Source: Montifringilla adamsi
Lineage: Eukaryota > Chordata > Aves > Passeriformes > Passeridae
Direction: 5' to 3'
Length of the DNA stretch: 64,000 nucleotides
NCBI GenBank assembly: GCA_017590115.1
Contig: JAGGNK010013558.1
Location: forward strand, 17,006,574-17,070,573
Shown: positions 1-10,793 of the stretch, piece by piece
Numbering within the stretch: the stretch's first letter is position 1
Layout of the letters: each line of letters begins with the position of its first letter
Program-made: the position numbers and the translations under genes
Notes under the pieces: generated by a model
The model's database searches: none
What the model was told of the DNA's origin: nothing
The model's input: the letters and a program-made list of their open reading frames with translations, nothing else

Positions 1-1264
1 GTAGAATGTGACACTGACAACTTTCTTATTTTAATTGCTTTTAGATTAATATGTATTTAATGCAATAAATTGGATTGGGCATAGGGGCCTATTCAAATTA
101 GAATAATAATGCAAAATTCATGCCAGCGTGGCGCTATGGGCGATTAAGAGAGAATTTCCCACACAGTGAACTTTGTCTCACAGACTTTTCCCTGATTGTG
201 CCTATAAAAGCTGCTTTCAGACCTGCAGTGTTAGTGCAAACAGAATCTTACTATGAATTGTGTTTATTTATACACACACACACACAGGTTCTGTAGGGTG
301 AACTATGGGGTTCCCTGTTGCAAAATTCTCCTTAACAACTTTTTTTCTGTTTGCAGCTGAATAAGGTTTGTGTATTTTGGGAATTGTTGCTATAAATATG
401 ATTCTGTGATTGGAATGTGGCTTTAAATTTTTTTCTGAGAAGCATATTTTGGTTAATATGATTGGTGCTTCTGTCAGGATGGGAAAATAGAATACTGGGC
501 ACTTCACTGATTTTCTGCCTTGGTGCTGTTTTTTGGTCAGTTCTGAGTGTAAGCTGAGGCCTCTACCTTGAGCGTATTCAACTCTTGGAGATTTCAGTGC
601 TGAATCCTGGACCTGTGGGCTTTGGCTTGTCCAATTCCACTTAAAATGAGTATCAGGAGTAAGATAAAGACTTTGTTAAATAAACCTATGGGCATAAATG
701 ATGTGGATATCTGGAATGAATTTGAAAGGAAAGGATTTGTTCCCCTCATTGTTGCTATATGTAATAATCATACAGTCAATATTGATACTGAAATTAGTCC
801 TACACGTCTTGGAGGTATATGAAGAATAAATTTTAGAAAAAGAGACTTTAAGAGCTGATCTTTTGTTCTCGCAGGCAGCAATTCAGTGTAGTCCATGCAC
901 TCTCTGTGGGGGTGGGGACCAAGTGGGGTTGTGCAAAACCCTCACTTTTCTGCAGGCTCAGCCTGGAGGAGCTTCAAAGGGCAAAGTCAACACAACGGAT
1001 GTTATTAGAAATAGTTCTTTGGCAATTTGCTCTTCTCAGCGTTTAAGCTGCCACAGCGTGCCCTTGAAGTGATATTCCCTTTCCATATTGATCCTCTGGC
1101 CAGAGTGGTTTGTGTTTGTTCAATTGTTCAATACTCAGCCCCTTGTGGGAAGTTTGTTATCGGAAGTTTTACGAAATAAATATTTCATAACTGGTACATG
1201 AGCACCAAAATTTTGTATTGTCCTTCTGCTCAGTCTTACGGTCCATTTGTTTTTCCTCTTTCAG
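1..1264 (+). other. MEF2A: MEF2A intron, 3' portion
   Basis: This is AT-rich intronic sequence running into the acceptor of the first exon in the window. A pyrimidine-rich tract ends in TTTCAG at 1259-1264. A short CA run lies at about 272-286. Small open frames here, for example near 622-822, have no recognisable domain or convincing splice sites, so I treat them as chance. Nothing else is seen. Confidence 0.85.
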
Positions 1265-1455
1265 GAAATGGGTTTGTGAATTCCCGAGCTTCACCAAGTC
1301 TACTTGGTACCAGTGGTGGTGGGAATGGCCTGGGCAAAGTCATGCCTACAAAGTCCCCACCTCCACCAGGAGGAGGAAACCTTGGCATGAACAACCGCAA
1401 ACCCGACCTCCGTGTCGTCATCCCACCCTCCAGCAAGGGCATGATGCCACCACTG
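1265..1455 (+). CDS. MEF2A: MEF2A coding exon with p38 MAPK docking motif
   Basis: This exon encodes part of the transactivation region of myocyte enhancer factor 2A, a MADS-box/MEF2 transcription factor that binds A/T-rich elements in muscle, neuronal and other promoters. The frame reads from [11 protein letters not shown] through [14 protein letters not shown] to KGMMPPL. The segment [12 protein letters not shown] is the known MEF2A docking site for p38 kinases. The exon takes one nucleotide of its first codon from the previous exon, outside the window, and ends on a complete CTG codon. It is bounded by TTTCAG and GTGAGT. The MADS and MEF2 domains are encoded upstream, outside the window. 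The residues match vertebrate MEF2A almost throughout; a stretch near the start ([11 protein letters not shown]) is the variable part. Confidence 0.95.
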
Positions 1456-3040
1456 GTGAGTTAAAACATTTCAAATTCTGGGTCTGGCTTCGTGGAAATG
1501 GGCTGTTCTGCCCACATGCATAGGGAGAAACTGTCTCACCTGCTTAGCATAGGGTACAAGAACAGAGAGGTGTTTGTATTCTGAAATGCCACTGATGAAA
1601 ATCAGAAGTGCAGATTGTGACGTGGGGAGAAGTTCAGCTTGTAAGGAGTTTTTACAGCTGTAAAACAGCAGTCTGACCTGAATGTGGTAAGAGCACAATC
1701 ATAGAGACAGGGCTGGGGTGTTTTGATCTGACATCCCTCTGACTTGGTACTGAGAACTCCGGTGGTTTGGAGGATGTGGGTTTTAAAAAGGTTATCCATT
1801 ATTCCGTGGAGGAATGGCTGATCGTATTGGTGATGTGAGCTCTATTAATGTGCCCTAAAGCACATTTTGTACCTGTTTTTCCTGGGTCGTAATGGCTGTG
1901 GGATGTGAAGTGCAGCTTCTGTGGTGAGGAAGGGCTGAGAGCAGCACTGCTGTGATGTGGCACCCTGGAACGTGACCTTGCCTGTCCTCGGGGCTCTCAT
2001 GTCTTCAGCGGGGCCATCAAAGGGCACCGAGGTGCTCTGCAGTGCTGCTCTGCTCTCTGGCATCTGGGCACCAGGGTTTGTCCAGCCAGGCTGGGAATAG
2101 CACACGGGTTTCGTGTTAGCCATGAGGCAACCACGGCCTCCAGCCCAGAACAGGTCTTGCAGGAAGTGTTGCTCTGTTTTTCCTTTAATTTACTTGGCCA
2201 GATCCTTTGGTCCTAGTTTTCTGCTGCCATGTAGAAATTTTCAGTGTCTCTGTGGATGTTTTCTGTATATGGAAGAATGGGCCATGACCAGGAGGAGCAG
2301 GATATAAACAACACAAGTACTCTCTGTATAATTCCTATTTGTCTTTAAGCTACAACAAGTGCTTACATTTGTTACTGGTACTCATGATGAATAATGCCAA
2401 ATTAATCCAAGTAACAAAAGCTATAATTAGCCTCAGAGTAATGATTCTTGAAAAAAAAAAGGTTTTTTAGGAATACTGAAGTGTAGGAGAGATAGGAAGT
2501 ACACTGGCTGATCATTACAGTGACAATTACACTTTTAATTAGAAATAGAAGCAGTAATGCTGTTCTGATGTTAGTGGTGCACAGCACCTGTTTAATGTTG
2601 TATTGTGAAGAACAACATCCTATTCAGCTTTAGGTTTGTCTGTGTTTTTGGGGGGAATTAGGAGATTTCAGAGTAGATGCTGGCATGGAATGATGGTTGT
2701 ACGTGGCAAGTACTTTGTTGCTGAGCTGGTTTATTGGATCAGTGCAGCCAGAGGCTGCCGTGCTGCACATCCACGTGTGCAGCCGTGTCCTTGGGGTCAC
2801 CAAGCTCTTGCTGCAACAATTTCCCCAAAGCCATTGTTCTCTCAGTACAGCAGGTTTTATGTGACACGAATTTCATGAAGTATTGCATTTCTAGCAGTAT
2901 TATCTACAGAATCAGGTGGCAAATCCACATTATTAATTAAAATGAATCAAAATCCTGAAGTACAAACGTGACTTTTTCTTTCATTTGAAAGCAATGCTAT
3001 TTTTAGTAACTGTGTTATCCCTCTTGTTTGCTGAGTACAG
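1456..3040 (+). other. MEF2A: MEF2A intron before the beta exon
   Basis: Intron of 1,585 bp from GTGAGT to TACAG. The sequence is unique, with no recognisable repeat family. Open frames on either strand lack domains. The last 20 bases are TG-rich rather than a strong pyrimidine tract, which fits a regulated acceptor for the microexon that follows. Confidence 0.8.
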
Positions 3041-3064
3041 TCGGAGGAGGATGAATTGGAGTTG
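3041..3064 (+). CDS. MEF2A: MEF2A alternative beta microexon (SEEDELEL)
   Basis: This 24-nt microexon encodes SEEDELEL in phase 0. It lies between TACAG (ending at 3040) and GTGAGT (starting at 3065). It corresponds to the MEF2A beta exon, SEEEELEL in mammals, which is included mainly in striated muscle and brain and is known to raise transactivation. Both neighbouring exons join in phase 0, so inclusion or skipping keeps the frame. The E-to-D change is conservative and preserves the acidic character. The 11-mer TGTTTGCTGAG occurs on both sides, at 3025-3035 and 3080-3090, and contains TGCT (YGCY) motifs of the kind bound by MBNL/CELF splicing factors. Regulation by those factors is inference. 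Confidence 0.92.
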
Positions 3065-6000
3065 GTGAGTTTGGGCTGCTGTTTGCTGAGAGACAGCAAG
3101 ATGCTGGAAATGTCTTTCACTACAGCTTTTTAACTGTAGTTTCATTACATATTTTAAATAATTCCAGTGTTCCCTTGGTAGCAGACAAAAATACATTTGT
3201 TTTATCAAACTAAAAACCCGACCAATTCAAGTTGAAAACATGTTCAAAGTCAGTGCTTGCCATTTGTAAACTTCTAATTTTTTTTCCTGAAAATGTTTCT
3301 GTTTTTCTTGGAGGGAACATTGGAAAAGAGCCTTACAAAGTAACTGTCCATGTGTATAGGATGTGTACTGCCTTCTGTATGAAATACAAATAATCACTTC
3401 CTATCCCCTAAATTATTGGAATATTTTTAGGAAGTGGCTTCACTTGTGAAGTTCTTCAGATTGTAACACCAGCCCTGTGTTACTTCTCTTCCTTTCAAGG
3501 AGATGACATCATTGCTGGTGAGGTCACCTTTTTGGAGGTTAGAATTATTTCATCCTGCGTGAGATTATCAAACCACAGGGGTGTTCCCTGTTTACCAAAA
3601 GGAACAGAGAATTGCAAAGAATAATTCTACCTTTTTTTCCAGTGGAAAGATGTTCTGCTTTTAAGAGGAAACTCTTGGGATTTGTGTGTTTTCTATTTTT
3701 TTTCCCCAAAGGTTTTAACATTTGGCATTCTGTCTGGAAAATTAACGTAAGGCTAAAATAATTCGTAACTTATTTTTAGAGCAAATTTCAAATTGTTTGG
3801 CTGCTGTGGCACAAACCAGGCAGAAGATGCTGTGTGAGAATCACAGAGAAATAAATCGACCTATTGCAGACCTTGACGTTGTTGAACATGGACCTGTTGC
3901 TAATATGAGGCTCTAATTGCATGAAAGCATGGAAAATTTAGTGATTTAGATAAATTTCTTGATGAATGCATGCTGCTGGTTGATTTTTACCTTAAACATG
4001 AGAAATAGATTTAAAAAGTAAGGGAAAATGGTTTTTGAATTTCAAACTGGAGTTTTGAAGCATTACTGGGATGTCTCGCTAATCGAGCAGTGAAAGAGCT
4101 CTCCCACTTTCCTCTTGCCTTCAGAGAGGAGTGTCTGGTTTTCAGTGCAAGAAGAAAATCTCAGTGTAAAACCACTTGACCAGATATCACTGGAATTGGA
4201 ATTGGAATTGGAATTGGAATTGGGATGAAAGCCTTTGGCCTGGGGGATTCCCCGTGCCCGGTGCAGAGGAGCCGCGTGGATCCCGTGTGCGGCGTGGGCC
4301 ATCTAGTGCTGGAACCGGGAGCAGCTCTGACAGGAGCACAAAGGAAAGGTGCAGGGTCTGCCTCAAACGTGGCAACGAAACACAGACTGCACCTGCAGGG
4401 TTCTGTCTGCTGCTAATGCTTGTGTTGGGAAGCAGCCCCAAATCCCAGCTGTGAACGCTCGCTCTGTGTGGCTGGAGCTGAGCACTGAATGTGAAAAGCA
4501 GCTACCAACTACAGCAGAGCATGAAATAAAGATATTGAATTCTTCCTGCTACATTTGCACCAGTTAAAAAGATAAAAAAATCTGAAATTTGTCATGCAAG
4601 GACAACAAGTATTGGGCTCATCTAAGTATTGCTTAGTGTCTTTGTGGGCTGAGTGTTCCAAGAATTATATTCAGAAAGAATTTACCTCAGAAAACCACCT
4701 TTATTAGCCACTCAAAAAAAATCCCATGAGGAAATCCTTTGGTCTGGATTGTTTCCCAGTATATTCCTCTTTACTTTTCCATTATGCAGTAATCCCAACT
4801 TTATAGGCAGCCATCCAAGAAAGCTTTGGAGAAAGGTCAATTCCTGACAGACACAAAAATCTGCTCTAATAACATCTCTTTATGCCAGATAAACTTGGTC
4901 GAGGGGAGATTTTCAGAAGTACGTAAGTGATTTAAAGGGATCAATTACGGAAAATCAGAGGGACTTTCTCTGGGAGCTTTGAAACCTGGGAGCTCTGAAG
5001 CAGAGTGGGAACATCAGCCAGTGTGTGTGTTTGGCAGCAAATGCCAAAGAGCCCCCAAATCCTGGGGAGGCTCAAAGGTGGGAATTCAAGAGCAGCCAGA
5101 CACAAGAGAGATCAGAAGCTGGCAGCCAGTGACAGCTGTGGCTAATTTTAATATGGGAGCTGTGATATATATTTCTTTCTTTAAATGGGAAAGATACAAG
5201 ATTGATAACCCTCAATTAATCTTCATAAATTTAAGCTTAAAATTGAACACAGCCCCATTTCTGTACCTGCTCATTCTGATATTTTTAAGGGAATGATGCA
5301 TTTTTAATGCTGCTCGTTCTCTCAAGATTAGAGTGGAGAAAAAATTTAAGTGCTGCAGATCCTGAAATACCTGTGTCTGAAATAAGGGAAAGGAGTAGTA
5401 ACTTCAGTCTTGTAAAGTTATGAAATGGATCCCTACCAAAGAGATGAGAAACTGCTCCTTTTGTAGCAAATATTTTTTCAGAGATAGAAGTTTGCTTTAA
5501 GAAAATGTATTTCCAGCAGATTGAAACCCAGCTCCTTGTAGAAACACAGGGCGTAGAAACTGCTACTATTTCTAAGAATTCTCCAGATAAAAGTAAATAT
5601 CTGTTCTTGAAAAATAAAACCCTCGCATTTTCTGTTCTTGACAGTATTTGTCATGGCCAAATGGTGTTGAACTTATATTTTTCAGGAAGATTTGCAGTTA
5701 CCACTGTGGAGAGCAGACCATTCTGTGGCAGCAGCTTTGCTGTCTGGTGCTGCTCACCACAGTGTTTAATTAATTTTCTAACCAGCAAATTTGGTTAGAG
5801 CTTATTCTGAGTGATACGTTTGCTGCAGATGTTCATTCCAGTATATAGGAAAGAAAGACTGTTATTAAAAAGCCAAATTGTGCCCACAGTTGAATTATCT
5901 GAGACAATCTAGTTTAGCTATTTTCCCTGCAGAAAAGCACCATTGCTCTTTGTGAACTCCAGTGTCATTTGCTTGGAAACATATCTGCATTATAACAAGT

Positions 6001-6582
6001 ACTCTCTCAGTTTCTCAGGAACCATGGGAACAGCAAGATTATTTTATCACTGAAGTCTTATCAACACAAATTTAGAAGATCTCTGTGTTCCTTTCAGGAC
6101 AGGTGTAGTCAGCACAGTGTCAAAACTGGCAGCTGAAATTTGGAAAATTGGATAAACAACTGTGAAGTGGGAGAATCTCTTCTGGTGGAACTGCACCTCA
6201 CCATCTGCACTAAAACCTCTTTAAAAATAAGACTCAAAACTCTTAAATCACTTAAGAACTTCTGAGAATTGTTGTGTGTATCCCTAAGAAATTGCATTAA
6301 TTTTTGTGTGTCCTACAACACTAACACTGTTGAAATCTGCATGCTTGGGAAGCGGCCCAGTGAGCCTTCAATTAATTTTTCATTTCAGTTTGCCAAGATC
6401 GTTTTGGTTGTCTTGAAATATTTTAGCTTTTTTTAGAAAACCAATCCTGACAAAAAGGATGTGTTCCTAACTCAGAGATACAGCAGAGCAGCACGCTGGG
6501 ATGCCATGCTCTGTTACACTGGCACTGCATTTCCTGTCGTTCTCCCTGGTCTCACGAGGTTTGTTGTTTCCATGCCTTGCAG
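3065..6582 (+). other. MEF2A: MEF2A intron after the beta exon
   Basis: Intron of 3,518 bp from GTGAGT to a CCTTGCAG acceptor. It holds a hexanucleotide repeat at 4191-4223 and two TGCATG motifs at about 3915 and 3967, which are RBFOX-type sites some 850-900 nt downstream of the microexon. The rest is AT-rich unique sequence without a recognisable element. Confidence 0.8.
4191..4223. repeat. (TGGAAT)n microsatellite
   Basis: About five and a half uninterrupted copies of TGGAAT. It creates artificial alternating N-W and Q-F peptides in two frames, which should not be read as protein. Confidence 0.95.
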
Positions 6583-6712
6583 AACACCCAAAGGATAAGC
6601 AGTTCTCAGTCCACGCAGCCCCTGGCCACCCCCGTGCTGTCGGTGACGACTCCGAGCCTGCCCCCGCAGGGGCTGGTGTACACGGCCACCTGGGACAGCA
6701 CCCCCAGCACCG
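6583..6712 (+). CDS. MEF2A: MEF2A coding exon, transactivation domain
   Basis: The exon starts in phase 0 with NTQRISSSQSTQPLATP and continues VLSVTTPSLPPQGLVY, which is characteristic MEF2A transactivation sequence. It ends with one nucleotide (G) that combines with AT of the next exon to make Asp. Acceptor is CCTTGCAG and donor GTAAGG. The last ten complete codons read TATWDSTPST, whereas the mammalian protein, from memory, has SAMPTAYNT here, so the end of the exon has diverged in composition and by one residue in length. Phase agreement with both neighbours makes the boundaries firm. This exon follows the beta microexon, or joins directly to the 1265-1455 exon when the microexon is skipped. 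Confidence 0.95.
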
Positions 6713-6997
6713 GTAAGGGGAGCCCTGGGGGGCACAGGCGGGGCTGTGCTCACAGCTCTGCTCACTCCGGCTGCTTTCAGCTCTCCTGGGACCCGGGCAG
6801 TGCACGAGGAGAGACGGGCTCTGCCTGTGGGGCTCCAAGCAGGGCTTCATTGAGCTCCATCCTCAAAAGGGTCCAGGGATGAAGGGCCCCTGGGGCAGGG
6901 AAAGCAGGGGTCTAAAAGGGATCCTGAGGGGTGGGACAGAACAGCAGAGCGAATGGGATGAGGGCATAGGGGTGGAGCAGAGGGCACAGGGGTGGAG

Positions 6998-7136
6998 CAT
7001 GTAGATGTCAGGATACCTGACATCTACATGCAGCAGCAGGGCTTGCTGGGAGAAGAGTCAGGGGTGGAGCAGAGGGGAAGGACCAGTAGGATACCTGACA
7101 TCTACATGCAGCAGCAGGGCTTGCTGGGAGAAGAGT
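6998..7136. repeat. 49-bp direct duplication adjoining a perfect 15-bp inverted repeat
   Basis: A 49-bp segment at 7010-7058 recurs without mismatch at 7088-7136, a period of 78 bp. At the left edge the arm CATGTAGATGTCAGG (6998-7012) is followed after ATA by its exact reverse complement (7016-7030). The surrounding sequence also repeats GGTGGAGCAGAGGG in several copies. The perfect identity suggests a young rearrangement. Confidence 0.93.
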
Positions 7137-7560
7137 TCTTCTCACCCTAACAAAGGCTGCCTGAGGGGTTCTCCCTCCAGGGGAGCCATGTGGATTCTGT
7201 TCCGTCCTGGCCCACTGGCCTCCACAGCTGGGGTCAGCGCTGGGACTGCGCCCACGGGATTCAGAAGCCCAGGAAATTCACATTTCTGTAACACCTGACT
7301 TTGTTTTCCTCTTCAGTTCAAATGAAGGCTCTTACTCATCAAAACTGAGCCTGTAGCAATCCCACCGGGAACTGGAGTGCCTAACGTTTAAGCAATAGCT
7401 GATCCTTCAGTACTTCTGTTCTTCAAATACTTTTATTGTCTGCAGGACCTTAAAACTACTTTCTGTCCAAGCTGGGTGTGATGTAAGGCATTTGGTAATG
7501 TAAAAGTGATGAGTGGTTTGCTGGTTGGGAAAGTAGTTCATGAAAGTCAAGTAATAAGTG

Positions 7561-7697
7561 ATGGAACATGAGGCAACTGCAGCCTCAAGTTGCACAAGGG
7601 GAGGTTTAGGTTGGATATTGGGGAAAATTTCTTCACCAAAAGGGTTGTCCAGCATCCACCAGGGCTTTGGTGGAATTCCACATCTCTAAAGATGGGA
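7561..7697 (+). mobile_element. CR1 LINE fragment, sense orientation
   Basis: The sequence follows the conserved 3' portion of avian CR1. Diagnostic runs are GGGGAGGTTTAGGTTGGATA (7600-7619), AATTTCTTCACC and AAAGGGTTGTCCAGCAT, followed by a degraded version of the grooved-fit GGTGGA block. It is 5'- and 3'-truncated and diverged. No open reading frame survives. Confidence 0.85.
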
Positions 7698-9896
7698 TTT
7701 TACACATTTTCTCCACTCTAGCTTTGAAAGTCTTCACTGCAGTTTTAGTTTAGCCAGCCAAGCACCTCACATCCTCTTGTATCTTTTTGTGTTAATGAGC
7801 TCATTAGCTGGCAGTGCCCTGAGCCCCTCTCTGTGCCCTGGGCAGTGCAGCAGCCAGGAATGTGCACACAGAGGGATTGTCACTGATGTCACCCACCAGC
7901 CAGGGGCTGTGCTGGGACCCTGCTCTCCCCACACCCCTCAGCCAGGGGCTGTATTCCCTGCAGCAGCTCCAGCGCAGTTGTTGGAGTCAATGCAAGCACA
8001 GCTGCCCTGAGAGGGTGAAGTCTGAAGCAGGGAGTGCAGAAGTTGGGCTGCAGGAGCAGCCCCACAGGCAGAGCAGGGGCTTGCTTTGGGTGATCAGCTG
8101 AAGTGTGAGTAGCTGGACATGCAGGCCTTGGTTTGACTCTTGCCCCAGAGGTGTTTCAGCTCTTGTGTTCAGTGGCTGTTCAAAGCAAACCCTTCTGGTC
8201 CCTCCCTGCTCAGAGGAGCCTCACCTGGCACATCCCTTCTGTCCAGGATGCTGCTTCAGGGAGCAACTCAGAATAACCTGTGAGCTGCTGGCTGAAACAC
8301 CAAAAGCTGAGAGGGGCTGGAATCTCAGGAAGCAGCAAAGGCAATGGGAGCTGATGTCCTACGTAATGGACAAGTGCTGGGGTGTGATTTTAAACTCCAG
8401 CCCATTTTCTTTGAAAATGCAAATAATTTGTGCAAAGCTTTTAGCCTTTCATGGTTTTCACACACTTTAGAATGATTTCTAAAGATTGAACCTTTCAGGG
8501 GATTTGCAGGAAGAAATTTGATGTTGAAACCGAATTGTTGCCTGGGGAATCTCAGGGTAGTCACCACTTACAGCACAATTTCAGTTTTGCAATTCAAGGA
8601 CTAAGATAAAATTTAAATACCTTAATTATTTTTCTGGATTGATAAGGTTGTTTTTTTCAGGACTGGAAGGGATATCTTCAGCTCTTGGATCCTTAATTAA
8701 TATATTGGATATCAGTTTTCCACAAATACCCTATTTTATATAATCTGTTTTGGTATTCTGTAGATTGTTGGAGAAGGGCCAGAACTAACTGAATTACTAT
8801 TCTAAAACAGTCCAGGCATTTAAAAAAAATATTAAAACCCCCTGCAATCAGTTAATTAGTAATTGACACCTGAGCAGAGCACACCAAGCCATGAATTCCT
8901 GGCTTCAGGTCAGTTGTTTTGCAGAGCTACAAACTTCCAGTGGTGCCTGTGGGGGTCACAGCAGTGATGGTTTCTGTGGTGTGTACATCTCACATCAGGT
9001 CACTCCTGCAGCAGGGGTGTCCTCCTGTCACTGCCAGCAGATACGTGATTATTTAGGGAATTAATAATGCAGCTAATTGTGTAGTGACATGTGTGCTCTT
9101 TGGAAAAATACCTCCTCAAAGCCCTGTCACCAGACACATTCTGTCTGAAGTGTCAGAAGTTAATTGTCCATGGTCATAAAAGCTGTAATTGCAGTGGAAA
9201 AAAATTACATGGGAACTGGATTCCTATCAGTGTTCCCTTCAGGTCTGCTCTGACAAATCCCATCAGCCCAGCACATCCATCCCAGGGTGTGCCTGGGCTG
9301 CACTGGGCAGCTGTGGAGGCCTGGCTGCTCTGCAGGCTCAGTGCATGTCTAGGTCACTGCAGGGGCTGCATAGTTGTTATTTTTTCTTTATTTTTTAAAT
9401 TCAATTAAAGGGGCTTTTTGGGTCAATCATCTTGGGATGAAACCTTTCTGAAGCTGTGCAGAAATACGTGTGAGGGTTTTCAGAGTTTCAGTAATGAGAA
9501 GAAATGAAACAAAAAGAAAAAGGCAGCCCAAGAAGCTTCACCTGCCAGGAGCAGCTGGGACTCCTGAGGCCTGTAAGGTGCACAGCTCTGTATATACACT
9601 GCATTAATGTGTTGTACCTGTGGATTTGGAACAAGCTCCCAGACAGCAACATGGAGGACCTGAAAGCAGAATGCAAAAATTTTTCGTTTGGAGGCTTCTG
9701 TTCTGTTAAGCTCCCTGTGAGCTTGGCAGGATTGCTCCCAGACTTCAAGAGTTTTCACGTTTGGATTCTTTTGGATCAGCTGCCTTTATTTGTTTTGGGC
9801 AGAAAGCCTTTGTATTTGTGTTTATGTATATATGTATGTTATATCTATAAACCCCCCTGTACATTATTTTGCTGTTTATTTGTTTTTCCCTCTTAG

Positions 9897-10023
9897 ATTA
9901 CTCCTTGACTAGCGCAGACCTGTCTGCCCTGCAGGGGTTTAACTCCCCAGGAATGCTGTCCCTGGGGCAGGTGTCTGCCTGGCAGCAGCACCACCTCCGT
10001 CCCGCAGCCCTCAGCTCTCTTGT
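9897..10023 (+). CDS. MEF2A: MEF2A coding exon
   Basis: The exon begins with AT, completing an Asp codon, and reads [19 protein letters not shown], then [22 protein letters not shown], all MEF2A transactivation domain. It ends with GT, which pairs with C of the last coding exon to give Val. Acceptor TCTTAG, donor GTAAGT. A residue pair differs from the mammalian form (HHLRPAA versus HHLGQAA, from memory). The splice phases on both sides agree with the neighbouring exons. Confidence 0.95.
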
Positions 10024-10447
10024 GTAAGTACCCAGGGCACCAGGGCAGGGCAGCACAGGGGGGCTGGAGCAGCTGCACCAAGGAATATTCAGCACATTTT
10101 AACCTCTTGTCTGTGCTGGAAAACATTCGTGTGTCGGGGTGTTTGTCCCTTCAGTCACCTCCAGTCTCCAGCTAATGAGCTGGGTCCCTGCAGGCTCAGC
10201 TTCTCACCAAGGGGGCACCTATGTGGTGACTGAAATGTTTGGCAATAGAAAATATTTGTTTGTTCTGAACTTCTGTAAATGCAGCTCAGACCTTTAATTA
10301 ATGATTTTTTCACCTTTGCTTTTCCCAGTAAACTGCATTTATTTCTGTGCTGAGCCCCAAGCCCTCACCATCACAGACACGTGAACCGTCACTTGGTTTT
10401 CGCTTTCTGCATTTTCTGATTTGCACCTTTCGGTTTTCTTTCCCCAG
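10024..10447 (+). other. MEF2A: Short last MEF2A intron
   Basis: Intron of 424 bp, GTAAGT to TTTCCCCAG, with a strong pyrimidine tract before the acceptor. No other feature is seen. Confidence 0.9.
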
Positions 10448-10793
10448 CACTGGCAGCCAGCTATCTCAGGGTTCAAATCTCTCCATTAACACCAACCAAA
10501 ACATCAACATCAAATCGGAACCGATCTCCCCTCCCCGGGACCGCGTCACCCCCTCGGGGTTCCCGCCGCAGCAGCCGCAGCCTCCGCAGCCGCCGCCGCC
10601 GCCGTCGCGCCAGGAGCTGGGGCGCTCCCCGGTCGACAGCCTGAGCAGCTCCAGCAGCTCCTACGACGGCAGCGACCGCGAGGACCCGCGCAGCGACTTC
10701 CACTCGCCCGTGGTGCTGGGGCGGCCGCCCAACGCAGAGGATCGGGAGAGCCCCTCGGTAAAACGGATGAGGATGGACACGTGGGTGACATAA
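10448..10793 (+). CDS. MEF2A: MEF2A terminal coding exon with phospho-sumoyl switch and NLS
   Basis: This exon encodes the C-terminus of MEF2A, stop TAA at 10791-10793. It contains IKSEPISPP, the phosphorylation-dependent sumoylation motif (SUMO acceptor Lys, phospho-Ser five residues on) that switches MEF2A between activator and repressor. A serine-rich run [16 protein letters not shown] follows, and then the C-terminal nuclear localisation segment SVKRMRMD before TWVT. In place of the mammalian polyglutamine tract lies a short mixed Q/P stretch, [15 protein letters not shown], so there is no CAG-type run to expand. The exon is very GC-rich between about 10510 and 10740, unlike the AT-rich introns, which is common for exons on small avian chromosomes. 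Confidence 0.96.

Larger units (their letters stand above)
6713..9896 (+). other. MEF2A: MEF2A intron with local duplication and CR1 piece
   Basis: Intron of 3,184 bp from GTAAGG to TCTTAG. It contains a recent 49-bp duplication with a perfect inverted repeat (6998-7136) and a CR1 fragment (7561-7697). The remainder is unique sequence. Open frames within it have no recognisable domains. Confidence 0.8.

Noticed and set aside
4176..4454. Peptides with alternating N-W or Q-F residues
   Set aside because: They are the six-base TGGAAT repeat read in different frames.
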